A DNA stretch of 64,000 bases from assembly GCF_023015865.1 (NCBI RefSeq), contig NZ_JALKBC010000002.1, positions 332,202 through 396,201 on the forward strand, given 5' to 3'. This document shows positions 8,636 to 17,440 of the stretch, piece by piece (within the stretch, counting starts at the first letter, position 1; every line of letters begins with the position of its first letter). The translations under genes were made by a program, and so were the position numbers. Source of the DNA: Arenibacter sp. F26102. Its GTDB lineage: Bacteria > Bacteroidota > Bacteroidia > Flavobacteriales > Flavobacteriaceae. The notes under the pieces were generated by a model. That model ran no database searches, had not been told where the DNA came from, and saw only the letters and a program-made list of their open reading frames with translations.

Positions 8636-10036
8636 TTATAGCTTGGTTTGCGTTAGTGCATTAGCCATTTTAAAATTTAGTTCCATTAGGTAATCGCCCA
8701 TACTGGGCCCATACCATCCCATTAAACGGGCTTCGTAAGTATCATAATAGTAATATTTTTGCGGTACTATATAACCCAGATACTGGCCGTTGAAACTACT
8801 GAGCACGGAATTATATCCCTGCAGTTCCAAGGCGTTTTTTAAATCCAAGCCATACTCCCCGCTAAGTTCGTATGGCAGTGCAAGCCAAACGAGCTTGTTT
8901 AATTTAAGGCCCTGTACATGAACCGGATTCATTTTGGGGATCAGCTTCCTTCCTAAATAGGGAGAAAGTCGTAAACGGTCAGAGATATATAGGAACTGTA
9001 ATTTTGGAATTTCAATCTCTGTGGATATCGCCATTAAATCCATATTCCCAGAATGTTCCATTTTGTTCATGGCCACTTGGGCCGAATCGGCAAGGGTTTC
9101 CCCTATGTATTTCGCTTTGTCAAACTTCTTTCCTATACCTTTATTGGAATGACTGCCCACCGTTCCAGCAAAGAACAGAGCAAGGTCAACGCCATTTTTT
9201 TCCAAATGACGTTGAAAGTATCCCGGATAATCTCCGGTGTATTGTTCATTATCAGTACCTATTACAGTAGCGTGGGCGGAAAAAACACCAATACTGGCCC
9301 TTCTGCCGTTTTCCTGAATAAAGGATAAAAGATCTAGTTTATCATTGAGTCGCCCAGATTCTCCAATTATCCTGTTTCGGACCAAATGGGGAACCTTAAT
9401 ATAACCCGACGAAAACTGGGCCGGTTGTTTGTCTGCCAAAGCCTTTAAAATAAGATCGGAAAAATTTTGGGCAAGCCATGCAACCACTTCTGGTTGATAT
9501 TCACCTCCAAAACTTTTGCCTACATAGCCAGGCATGCAATTGCCAATACTGGAATGGGTGTGGGTGGCGCCAAAAAAAAGTTGTTTCCTTGTTATTTTTC
9601 CTCTTAAAATTTCGGTGACTTTTGTTACAACATCTTCGGGTATGGCTACGAGATCCGCGTTGATCAGAACGATGGACTCATTGTTGACATCTATGGCGAT
9701 AGCTTTTGCAAAAAGGGAATCGTGAACACCCGTTGCAATCTTACCATCACCATAACCGGCCATTTTAATGGTATTGAATTCGCCTTTTTTCGGGTCCGGA
9801 ATTCCACTTACAATTTTAGGGGTAATGTTTATCCTTGAAAATCCAGCAAGTAAGGATCCCTTGGCTTCTGTTTTATTTTTAACTGCCTCTTCTATATTTT
9901 CAATGGTATTTCTGTAATATTGTGTTTCAAAATATGGAGAGGTATCTATAGTGCTGGTCGCTAAAAAGAAAAGTAGAATTAGGAGCAGGATAAGTGCTCC
10001 AAAAATTTTAACCAAGGTCCTTAACCATTTTCCCAT
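8636..10036 (-). CDS. Neutral/alkaline ceramidase-family protein (second paralogue)
   Basis: 466 residues with an N-terminal membrane anchor (about 8-27: a long Leu-rich stretch). Family signatures are GFSRINITPK, GVHDSLFAKAIAID, and the His-rich zinc motif ATHTHSSIG, then SAHATVIG and FFAGTVGS. It is shorter than characterised bacterial neutral ceramidases (around 650 residues), and I cannot identify the usual C-terminal immunoglobulin-like domain. It lies 5 bp after the BNR gene and 11 bp before the third gene of this group, so it is translated from the same messenger. The substrate is inferred only; an N-acyl or O-acyl glycolipid is possible. Confidence 0.85.
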   Translation of the reverse strand: MGKWLRTLVKIFGALILLLILLFFLATSTIDTSPYFETQYYRNTIENIEEAVKNKTEAKGSLLAGFSRINITPKIVSGIPDPKKGEFNTIKMAGYGDGKIATGVHDSLFAKAIAIDVNNESIVLINADLVAIPEDVVTKVTEILRGKITRKQLFFGATHTHSSIGNCMPGYVGKSFGGEYQPEVVAWLAQNFSDLILKALADKQPAQFSSGYIKVPHLVRNRIIGESGRLNDKLDLLSFIQENGRRASIGVFSAHATVIGTDNEQYTGDYPGYFQRHLEKNGVDLALFFAGTVGSHSNKGIGKKFDKAKYIGETLADSAQVAMNKMEHSGNMDLMAISTEIEIPKLQFLYISDRLRLSPYLGRKLIPKMNPVHVQGLKLNKLVWLALPYELSGEYGLDLKNALELQGYNSVLSSFNGQYLGYIVPQKYYYYDTYEARLMGWYGPSMGDYLMELNFKMANALTQTKL

Positions 10037-10041
10037 CGTTG

Positions 10042-11124
10042 TTAGTATTTAAGTTTTTGTGGATCTATAACGATATATTTTACTGTTTTTCGGTTCCAGG
10101 TATAAACAATGTGCACCTTCCCGTCCGGAGCCTGTATCATAGTGGGGTATGAATATTCTTCTCCTTCCTTATCCGTGTTTTCCCTTAACGGTTCCAAGTC
10201 CAACACCCTTTTCCAATTTTTACCGTCATTGGACAAGGCCAAACTTAAAGGCACCCGATCACCCCAATTTTTACCTGTGGGATTGTATACCAATAATTGT
10301 CGTCCGTCCTTTAAGCTTACCCCATCAATGCCAGAATTGGGATTGGGTAATGAAGTGGCTGTCATTTTACTCCAAGTACTGCCATAATCCGTAGACCAAT
10401 TTTCTGTGACTACCTCATTTTCAGTTCTGCTCAATAGCTGTAATTTTCCATTTCCATAATTAAGGATCACGGGTTGAATGGCTCCAAATTCTTTGCCATC
10501 ATTAAGGGCTTGTGTTTTGGACCATGTTTTTCCGTTATCCTTACTAAGTTCGAGATGTATCTTCCAACCTTCCTTATTATCTTCTGTGCTGGATGGCGAG
10601 AGTATTTCACCGCTTGCCAATTGTATAGGTTGATTTTTTATAGGTCCAAGCATGCCATCTGGAAGTTTTATAGGGTTGGACCAGGTTTTTCCATCATCCT
10701 CAGAGGTCATATATAGTCCCCACCACTCAGTAGGACTAGGTCCTACCTTGTAAAATAGAATTAACGGTTGGCCTTTTGGTTTAAAGAGTACTGGGTTCCA
10801 ACAAGGATATCTGGTACCATCTTCCTGTACGCCGTTAACAACTTCGATAGGGGTAGACCATGAGCCGCCTGTTTTTCGCGATACCCATATTCCAACATCG
10901 TCGTTCTTTTCTTCCGTCCCACCAAACCAAGAGGAGACAACGGTTCCATTGCTCACTTCAACGGTAGAGGCATGGCATTCTGGCGTAAGTGCATTTTCTA
11001 TTTCGTAAACAAATTCCTGTTCCAAGATAGCTGGATGATCTAATGGAACTACTTCAGGTAATTTATCCATTTTTCCTTTACAAGATAGTATAATCAGGGA
11101 ACATAAAATTAATGGCAGTTTCAT
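10042..11124 (-). CDS. BNR/Asp-box beta-propeller lipoprotein (sialidase-like)
   Basis: 360 residues. Lipoprotein signal with lipobox LSCK near residue 15. At least three Asp-box-type motifs are visible (SEDDGKTWSN, SKDNGKTWSK, STDYGSTWSK) with a weaker one (SNDGKNWKR), the marks of a six-bladed sialidase-like propeller. The N-terminal ECHASTVEVSNGTVVSSWFGG and later GPIKNQP blocks belong to the large exo-sialidase-like group of Bacteroidota. I do not see the FRIP motif and arginine triad expected in true GH33 sialidases, so sialidase activity is doubtful; another glycoside or lyase activity is equally possible. It lies between an esterase and a ceramidase-like gene in one operon. Confidence 0.75.
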   Translation of the reverse strand: MKLPLILCSLIILSCKGKMDKLPEVVPLDHPAILEQEFVYEIENALTPECHASTVEVSNGTVVSSWFGGTEEKNDDVGIWVSRKTGGSWSTPIEVVNGVQEDGTRYPCWNPVLFKPKGQPLILFYKVGPSPTEWWGLYMTSEDDGKTWSNPIKLPDGMLGPIKNQPIQLASGEILSPSSTEDNKEGWKIHLELSKDNGKTWSKTQALNDGKEFGAIQPVILNYGNGKLQLLSRTENEVVTENWSTDYGSTWSKMTATSLPNPNSGIDGVSLKDGRQLLVYNPTGKNWGDRVPLSLALSNDGKNWKRVLDLEPLRENTDKEGEEYSYPTMIQAPDGKVHIVYTWNRKTVKYIVIDPQKLKY

Positions 11125-11144
11125 ATGATTTGTATTTTTGGTTT

Positions 11145-12119
11145 CTATTTATTTGTTAATGAATTCACTAATGGGACATATTTTTCGAAAAAATCATCCA
11201 TATAATACTGGCAATATTCATTTACTTTAACGGCTATGTCCATAGTATGGGGCCATCCTTTTAATTTGTGATAATAGGATGGAACGCCAACTTCCTGTAA
11301 TTTTTTATGCAAACGATCGGATTGGGCCACTGGTACCAGTTCGTCCAAGGTACCGTGGAAAGTAAGTGTTGGAGGAGCATCTTTCGATACTAGGAATAAT
11401 GGTGAGGCCCGTCTGTACAACTCAGGGGCCTCTTCGAAGGTCTTTCCGAACAGGAATTTTACGGAACCCTCATTTTTGGCTTTTTCCGTAGTAAGGTCGG
11501 ATGGGCCGTAAATATTTACCAAGGCTTGTACCTTGGGAGAATTCTCGCTCTTGGTTTCGCTTGCACCGGTATTGGTGAAGGCTGTCATCATAGACAAATG
11601 AGCTCCTGCAGAGCCTCCAATAAGTGCAATTTGTTTATTGTTGATATGGTAATCATTGGCATGTTGCTTTAACCAAATAATGGCGTCTTCCACGTCGTTC
11701 AATTGTGCAGGATATTTGGCGACACCACTTAAACGATATTGAACAGTAGCAGTAACGTAACCTTTTTTGGCATAACTGATTAAATAATGCCAATAATCTT
11801 CTTTTTTACCTTTTTTCCAGGCTCCACCATGTACAAAAATCAATAAGGGGGCATTTTCCTTAATGTCCTTGTAATGGTAGACATCCAATTTTAACGAAAG
11901 TGTATCCGCGGTTTTATACACCACGTCTTTATATTCTTTAATAGATTCTGGAAGGGGATAACTGGTCTCTATGAGTTTTAAGGCACCGGTGGCATAAGCT
12001 ATTTTAAGGGTTGTATTGCTAGAATAGCCTTTGGGAGGTTGGGATATATCGTACTGTTTAGCTTTGCACCCAACAATTATTAAGAATATCGATAAAATAT
12101 GTACTATTCTTTTGTCCAT
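11145..12119 (-). CDS. Alpha/beta-hydrolase lipoprotein (carboxylesterase/BD-FAE type)
   Basis: 324 residues, lipobox VGCK near residue 18. The hydrolase core shows the oxyanion motif HGGAW, the nucleophile elbow GGSAGAH, the acid in HGTLDELVP and the histidine in GWPHTMD, so the triad is complete. This is the HSL-like/BD-FAE family, whose members remove acetyl, feruloyl or other acyl groups from carbohydrates. It is the third gene of the operon, 11 bp after the MFS gene and 20 bp before the BNR gene, which suggests removal of acyl decorations before or during glycan cleavage. Confidence 0.88.
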   Translation of the reverse strand: MDKRIVHILSIFLIIVGCKAKQYDISQPPKGYSSNTTLKIAYATGALKLIETSYPLPESIKEYKDVVYKTADTLSLKLDVYHYKDIKENAPLLIFVHGGAWKKGKKEDYWHYLISYAKKGYVTATVQYRLSGVAKYPAQLNDVEDAIIWLKQHANDYHINNKQIALIGGSAGAHLSMMTAFTNTGASETKSENSPKVQALVNIYGPSDLTTEKAKNEGSVKFLFGKTFEEAPELYRRASPLFLVSKDAPPTLTFHGTLDELVPVAQSDRLHKKLQEVGVPSYYHKLKGWPHTMDIAVKVNEYCQYYMDDFFEKYVPLVNSLTNK

Positions 12120-12130
12120 AATTAATTTAC

Positions 12131-13411
12131 CTAAGGTTCCGATATTTTTCCAGAGCCAAAAAGCTCTTTAAGACTTATTGTTTTGTTGTTTACCAGCGGT
12201 TTGGCCCAAAATCCAATACTAAAAATAAAACCTAAAGTCAGGTATAAAAAGATCATACCGCCTTTTAACCCAACTAAGTCACCTATTGCCCCAACAATAA
12301 GTGGTACTATGGCCCCGCCCACTATTCCGGAACAGAGAATGCCAGAGAGGGCTCCGTGGTTATCTTTTACAGAGTTCAATGCCAAGGAGAAAATAATGGA
12401 CCACATAACCGAAGCAAAAAAACCTACTAAGGGAAACGCCACAACGGCAATTTGTGCAGAGCCGAAAAGTGCAGCGGTCAAACTTAAGATGGCCGCCCCT
12501 GAAAATAATTTCAGAACCAATTTGCTGTCCATAAATTTTAAAAGTAGTAGCCCTAAAATACAGCCTACTGTTAATAGACCCCAAAACAAGGAAATGGCGC
12601 CGGCCCCTTCTACCCTTGGGTCCAAACCATGGTATTCGGATAGGAATTGCGACATCCAATTGGCCACACCCTGTTCGGTACCAACATAGGCGAACAAGCC
12701 CATAAAAAATAAGAGCACTTTTTTGTTTTTAAATAACTCCTTGTTCGTGGCCCAAGTACCGGCTTTTTCGTCTTCATTCCTCTCTACCTTGGGTAATTTA
12801 ATAGGATATATGAAAATGAGCATGAACAGTGAGATAATGCCAAATATCCAGTACAGGGAAACCCATGGCAAATTTTCTGGCACAATGTTGTGAAACGTAT
12901 TGATTATAAAATTGGAATTGTCCGGACCAGAATAGTTTTCCAGATTGAGTACCAGATATGAGAAAAGGAAAGGACTAATAAAAGAGGCCAGTCCAAATGC
13001 GAGTTGTCCCATTACAGAATTAAAGGCAAAATGTTCTTCACCCCCAGCAACGCGCAGCAATGGATTTATAGCCACTTGTAACATTGCCATTCCCGATCCT
13101 ATTAAAAAAAGTGATACCAGGGCTATCGGGAAATTGGGAAACATAGAAAATAGAATAGCACCAAAAAAGGAGACCAAAAATGCAGCCAACATTACCTGTT
13201 TTTCCCCATAACTTTCTACCGCTACACCCGAGGGAATGGAAAACACGCCATAAGCAACAAAAAAAGCAAATGGCAATAAAGCGGCCATCGTTAAACTAAC
13301 CTTGAAATCCGTGATAATATCAGGTATTAATGGCCCTAAAATATTGGTAAGGAAGGAAATGACAAAAAAGATGAATAAAATAAGGACTACAATGAATTGA
13401 TTTTTTCTCAT
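12131..13411 (-). CDS. MFS transporter, FucP-like sugar:H+ symporter type
   Basis: 426 residues with 12 predicted hydrophobic segments, inner membrane. The first two helices run into GVFSIPSGVAVESYGEKQVMLAAF, the loop 2-3 region characteristic of the FHS/FucP subgroup that carries fucose, glucose, galactose or N-acetylated sugars in Bacteroidota. A cytoplasmic loop (PIKLPKVERNEDEKAG) separates the halves. It lies 16 bp downstream of the BASS symporter and 11 bp upstream of an esterase. It is the most likely importer of the monosaccharide released by this locus. The substrate is not determinable here. Confidence 0.85.
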   Translation of the reverse strand: MRKNQFIVVLILFIFFVISFLTNILGPLIPDIITDFKVSLTMAALLPFAFFVAYGVFSIPSGVAVESYGEKQVMLAAFLVSFFGAILFSMFPNFPIALVSLFLIGSGMAMLQVAINPLLRVAGGEEHFAFNSVMGQLAFGLASFISPFLFSYLVLNLENYSGPDNSNFIINTFHNIVPENLPWVSLYWIFGIISLFMLIFIYPIKLPKVERNEDEKAGTWATNKELFKNKKVLLFFMGLFAYVGTEQGVANWMSQFLSEYHGLDPRVEGAGAISLFWGLLTVGCILGLLLLKFMDSKLVLKLFSGAAILSLTAALFGSAQIAVVAFPLVGFFASVMWSIIFSLALNSVKDNHGALSGILCSGIVGGAIVPLIVGAIGDLVGLKGGMIFLYLTLGFIFSIGFWAKPLVNNKTISLKELFGSGKISEP

Positions 13412-13427
13412 CTTATGGGTGCGAAGA

Positions 13428-14324
13428 TTAATTGAGGGTGTCTTTTTTCAAACTTAATTCATCCTTTACACCAAGAGGTTTTCTGATAAAAATAATTACG
13501 GTGGCCGTGATGAACATTAACAAACCATAAATGGCCGGTACAATGGAGTATTCTGCATTGTTCAGGGCTATTGTTGCCAAGGTTATCGCCAAAGTCCCGT
13601 TTTGGATTCCTGTTTCAATGGAAATACTGATGGCCTGTGGTCTTGTTAGTTTAAACAGGACTGCCATTAAAAACCCTATGGTCATGGTACTTACATTTAG
13701 CAGTATAGCTGGTAGACCTGCCTCACTTAAATAGCTCATAAAAACGTCCTTGACGCTGATTGTTACCCCAATGATTACCAAAATAAAAATTATGGCAGAG
13801 GCTATCTTAACAGGTTTCTCCATTTTGTTGGCAAATGCTTCAAATTTACTTTTTATAAGCATCCCGATTCCCACGGGGATGATCACTATTACCAATAACT
13901 GTTTTACCATGGTTATGGCATCAACAGTGACGGCCATGCTTTTGTTGGAGAATTCTTCCAAGGCAAATTGCACAATTAAGGGAATGGTTAAAATGGACAA
14001 AATACTCGACACGGCAGTCAGGGAAACTGATAAGGCCAAATCTCCCTTGGCCAAATAAGACAGCATGTTGGATGTTGGTCCTCCTGGACAGGCTGCCAAT
14101 AGCATAATGCCTATGGCTGTTGTTGGGGACAAGCTTAGGGAAATAGCAATAAAATAACCAATTAAAGGCAGTAACAACATCTGACAGAGGAGACCTATGA
14201 TCATGGCCTTGGGATAGCTTACCACTCTCTTAAAATCGGATACGGTCAAGGATAGGCCCATTCCGAACATTATAATGATCAAGGAAACGGCAAGGATTAT
14301 TCCAGAGGTAGAATTCATGATCAA
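13428..14324 (-). CDS. Bile acid:sodium symporter family (BASS) protein
   Basis: 298 residues, about nine to ten hydrophobic segments. Family signatures are the N-terminal FGMGLSLTVSDFKRV and LAACPGGPTSNMLSYLAKGDLALSVSLT, the Na+-site helix crossover, and ETGIQNGTLAI in the second half. BASS proteins import organic acids, sterol-like acids, pyruvate or pantothenate with Na+. It is the first gene of the six-gene minus-strand operon, and the 548-bp gap upstream should hold the promoter. An alternative start two codons in (MNSTSG) is possible. In this setting it may import an acid released from a lipid or sugar, which is inference. Confidence 0.87.
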   Translation of the reverse strand: MIMNSTSGIILAVSLIIIMFGMGLSLTVSDFKRVVSYPKAMIIGLLCQMLLLPLIGYFIAISLSLSPTTAIGIMLLAACPGGPTSNMLSYLAKGDLALSVSLTAVSSILSILTIPLIVQFALEEFSNKSMAVTVDAITMVKQLLVIVIIPVGIGMLIKSKFEAFANKMEKPVKIASAIIFILVIIGVTISVKDVFMSYLSEAGLPAILLNVSTMTIGFLMAVLFKLTRPQAISISIETGIQNGTLAITLATIALNNAEYSIVPAIYGLLMFITATVIIFIRKPLGVKDELSLKKDTLN

Positions 14325-14872
14325 TAGGTTTTATTGAAAATCATTATCATTTATGCAAAATTGGGTTACACACAAATAAAACTTTTTAAAAGTTATTTTC
14401 CCTATTAAATTTTATTTGATTTACATTATATTTTAGCAAAAAAGTGATTATATGATTACATTTTTCTTAAAAGTGTTAGAATATTTGAAATTTGAAGCAC
14501 CTTTTTAGCTTGTTGTCCTAAAAAGACAGGAAAGGATACACTGTTAGTTCCACCTTTGCATTAATATAGTGTAGTTATAGTGCCATAAATATTAATCCTG
14601 TAATGGTCTTGCTTTTATGTCATGGACTGGGGTAGAGGTAAAAGTCATGTGGCTAAGCCTTAATGCCTAGGTGTAGTTGGAGGTGTTCATATGGGTTATT
14701 TCTCTTTTACCCATTTATTGAGTTTTGCTTTCTAGACCTTACATATGCCACGGGTATATCCAAGTTAATTTATTATTAACCTATTAGTCCTATAGATTTT
14801 ATTTTGTAGTTTTGCGCTTGGTTATTAGGGCCCCAAGAAAGGCTTGAAGTAGAATTTTAAACAACTATCAAA
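14325..14872. other. Intergenic region between BASS operon and FadL-type porin (548 bp)
   Basis: AT-rich divergent promoter region. I found no convincing protein gene; an 18-codon frame from 14451 is too short to support. It should contain the promoter of the six-gene minus operon and that of the porin. The stretch 14520-14760 is less AT-rich than its flanks, without an RNA family I recognise. Confidence 0.5.
14807..14814 (+). promoter_or_regulatory. Candidate -7 box (TAnnTTTG) for the FadL-type gene
   Basis: TAGTTTTG matches the Bacteroidota -7 consensus TAnnTTTG, 58 bp before the ATG at 14873. No clear -33 TTTG is found at the expected spacing, so this is a weak prediction. Confidence 0.3.
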
Positions 14873-16261
14873 ATGCATAAATTAACAAGTAACATTTGGA
14901 GCTTTTCTGGAATTTTAAGGAGACTCTTTCTAATATTTTTTTTACTGATATTCGGCTCAGAAACGCAGGCGCAGGTAGGCCATGTGCTCCAAGGGGTTGG
15001 AAGTGTTAATACCTCCATGGGTGGTGCTGCCACAGCTCAACCGTTGGATATTAGTGGTGCTTTATTGTGGAATCCCGCCTCACTCTCATCTTTTGACGGA
15101 CAGATACTGTCAGTTAATGGAGGTTTGTTTTTTTCGGACCCTTCCATTTCATCTACCGTTCCAACAGAAAATGGGCCTTTCAGCGGTTCTACGGGCGATG
15201 ACCGCGGTGTCTCTGTATTGCCTTCCCTAGCCTATGTATGGGGAAAGGCCGAAAGCAAACATACCTATGGAATCTCTGCTTTTGGTGTTTCCGGTTTTGG
15301 TGTTACTTTCCCAGAAAGTCAGAACAACCCTATAACCATGCCACAGAGCTCAGGCGGGTTTGGCCGTATAGAATCGGATTATGCTTTACTTCAGGTGAGT
15401 TTTGCCTATACTTATCAGCTAACAGACAAGATTTCTTTGGGGATACAACCCAATTTTAATTATGCTACTTTGGAAATTGGCCCAAACCCACTGGCTGCAC
15501 CTAGTCAGTCCCTAGGTTATCCCAATAGTGATAAAGCCAACGCCATTGGCATAGGGGCACAGCTGGGCCTTTTTTACGATTCTGGAAGTGGATTGAAGTT
15601 GGGTGCTTCTTATAAATCCAAACAAGTTTTCAATGACTTTAGTTTTAGCAATACCTATTTGGACGGAACCGAGGCTCCTGGAGTAGATTTTAATATGGAC
15701 TATCCGGCAATTTATTCCTTAGGACTGGGCTATTCTAAAGGGGATTTTGATTATGCCCTGGATTACAGGTTTATAGACTATGAAAATACGGATGGCTTTA
15801 GAAAGTCGGGTTGGCAATTGGCAGAAAGTGGGGATTTCGCAGGATTTCCTACAGGGGCTGTACAAGGGTTCGGATGGCAGAGTATCTCTGTCATCTCTAC
15901 GGGTCTTCAATATAAGGGTATCCAAAGATTGCCATTGCGTATAGGGTATACCTATAGTGAAAACCCTATTCAGGAAGAATTTGTTTTCATGTCCTCACCC
16001 GCCACCGCGGTCATTAAAAATGCATTTCAGTTTGGCCTCAGCTACCAGATATCTGAGCGTTTGAGCCTAGACCTTGCTTATCACCATGGAACTAGTAGTG
16101 GCTCAACAACTGGCCCTTTGTTAAATCCAACGCCTGATAGCGCTGGAGGTCCATGGAACGCGGACACCAACCCTACCGGGGCTATCCCAGGAAGCGAAGT
16201 GGGATATGACATGACCACTGATCTTGTAATAGTAGGGTTTAATTATTCCTTTGGCCAGTAG
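14873..16261 (+). CDS. OmpP1/FadL/TodX-family outer-membrane transporter
   Basis: 462 residues. A signal peptide of about 34 residues ends ETQAQ. The mature N-terminus (VGHVLQGVGSVNTSMGGAATAQPLDISGALLWNPASL) has the FadL hatch pattern of small residues and the NPASL motif. The remainder alternates as an outer-membrane beta-barrel with aromatic girdles (LGLGYSKGDFDYALDYRFIDYENT) and ends FNYSFGQ. FadL-type proteins let hydrophobic substrates such as long-chain fatty acids diffuse across the outer membrane. Sitting between two ceramidase-containing operons, it could take up released fatty acids or sphingoid products. Confidence 0.88.
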   Translation: MHKLTSNIWSFSGILRRLFLIFFLLIFGSETQAQVGHVLQGVGSVNTSMGGAATAQPLDISGALLWNPASLSSFDGQILSVNGGLFFSDPSISSTVPTENGPFSGSTGDDRGVSVLPSLAYVWGKAESKHTYGISAFGVSGFGVTFPESQNNPITMPQSSGGFGRIESDYALLQVSFAYTYQLTDKISLGIQPNFNYATLEIGPNPLAAPSQSLGYPNSDKANAIGIGAQLGLFYDSGSGLKLGASYKSKQVFNDFSFSNTYLDGTEAPGVDFNMDYPAIYSLGLGYSKGDFDYALDYRFIDYENTDGFRKSGWQLAESGDFAGFPTGAVQGFGWQSISVISTGLQYKGIQRLPLRIGYTYSENPIQEEFVFMSSPATAVIKNAFQFGLSYQISERLSLDLAYHHGTSSGSTTGPLLNPTPDSAGGPWNADTNPTGAIPGSEVGYDMTTDLVIVGFNYSFGQ

Positions 16262-16298
16262 AGATCGCATTCTTGGGAATTATTGCGAATTCTTGGTT

Positions 16299-16327
16299 GT
16301 CCACTATTGTGTGTAACGATAGTGGAC
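16299..16327. terminator. Perfect 9-bp hairpin after the FadL-type gene
   Basis: GTCCACTAT and ATAGTGGAC flank an 11-nt loop, 38 bp after the porin stop codon. No T-run follows, so it is not a classical intrinsic terminator. It may stabilise the 3' end or act with another factor. Confidence 0.45.
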
Positions 16328-16381
16328 TTGAACAGCCAGAGTATCTTTGAATGTTCGGGTTATGAGTATATAATTAGTGCT

Positions 16382-16406
16382 CGATTCAATTCATGGAATT
16401 GAATCG
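16382..16406. repeat. Perfect 11-bp inverted repeat spanning the stop codon of the YdjC-like gene
   Basis: CGATTCAATTC and GAATTGAATCG are separated by only three bases. The TGA stop of the minus-strand gene (16386-16388) lies inside the left arm. The arms are AT-rich and no T-run follows on either strand. It could be a transcript-end stem or a protein-binding palindrome. Confidence 0.6.
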
Positions 16407-17414
16407 ACTCATGATTTCTTTCCAATTGGTAAAAATAATTCCTTCCTCCTTGAAAAAATTGATTAATTCGGGGTCTGCAAAAATCTCCGTTTCCCAAACC
16501 CTTTGTTGCCATGATCCGGTAATACTTCTTAGGTTATCGGTATCAACGGAGGGGTGGAAAATGATTTCTGTAAGACCTGGTTTCAAGGATTTTATCAATT
16601 CTTTAAAGCTTTCCAGTTTTTCTTCATAAGTAGCTGCCTTTGGTGCACTCGTAAAATAATCCAGTTTGGGCAATGTGTATTCTGCAGACATTTTAACGAC
16701 CGAATCATCCATTGGATAGCCTTTGGCCCTAAATTCGGCCAAAACAGACGGTACCGATATATCAATGATGTTTGCCGGGATACCGTATTCTTGAGCCACC
16801 TTAATGTAAGCTTTTACATAACTGGGATGGCCGAATAAGGTACCCATGTGGGTGTCTATGTGGTCTGGTCTATAACCCCATGCTATGGATTGCTCAATTT
16901 GGGCCCGTATTTCTTTTTCAACCTCCTCGGCAGTGGCGTGTTGTACTACTTCTGGTACACTCCGCCATAGTTTATCTTCTGGGTCCAATAATCCAGGGAC
17001 TTCGGCGTCCGGGGTAATAGGGCCCCAACGATGCTTTTTCCATTCACTGGTCAGGGTAAGATGAAGGCCAATATCCATTGCTGGGTTTTCCTTTGCCCAA
17101 TTGATAAATTCTTCGGCATTTGGACAAGGTATCATAACGGCAGCGGATTGTATTTGCCCCTTGCTTAATTGTTCCTTGGCGGCTATGTTTGCTTCTGGAC
17201 ACATCCCAATATCATCTGCGTGCAGCATGATTACCTTTTTTCCGGCCGGCCATCCCAATTTTTCGGCCCAAGTGTTGGCCACAGCCAATGTCTTTTGTTC
17301 CGTGGTTTCTGAATTAATGGCTGCATCTGCATTTTTTTTCTTTTCCCCACAATTAATTAACAAGAGAGCCATACATAGGCTCATGAATAGGGAGATTGGA
17401 TATGACTTTTTCAT
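16386..17414 (-). CDS. YdjC/ChbG-like carbohydrate deacetylase lipoprotein
   Basis: 342 residues from the ATG at 17414, chosen because it begins directly with a lipoprotein signal (MKKSYPISLF to the lipobox LINC); an in-frame ATG at 17444 would add ten charged residues and overlap the upstream gene. The YdjC fold is shown by VIMLHADDIGMCPEAN (metal-binding Asp pair, about residue 65), GLHLTLTSEW and DHIDTHMGTLFGHPSYV (metal-binding His). The family removes N-acetyl groups from oligosaccharides such as chitobiose. Family members are usually cytoplasmic, whereas this one appears envelope-anchored. It is last in a four-gene operon, 26 bp after the alpha/beta hydrolase. Confidence 0.85.
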   Translation of the reverse strand: MKKSYPISLFMSLCMALLLINCGEKKKNADAAINSETTEQKTLAVANTWAEKLGWPAGKKVIMLHADDIGMCPEANIAAKEQLSKGQIQSAAVMIPCPNAEEFINWAKENPAMDIGLHLTLTSEWKKHRWGPITPDAEVPGLLDPEDKLWRSVPEVVQHATAEEVEKEIRAQIEQSIAWGYRPDHIDTHMGTLFGHPSYVKAYIKVAQEYGIPANIIDISVPSVLAEFRAKGYPMDDSVVKMSAEYTLPKLDYFTSAPKAATYEEKLESFKELIKSLKPGLTEIIFHPSVDTDNLRSITGSWQQRVWETEIFADPELINFFKEEGIIFTNWKEIMSRFNSMN

Positions 17415-17440
17415 TTTATTATTTTTTTTGATGTATGCGT

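Noticed and set aside
14451..14507. 18-codon frame upstream of the FadL-type gene
   Set aside because: Too short and without a ribosome binding site or conservation evidence.
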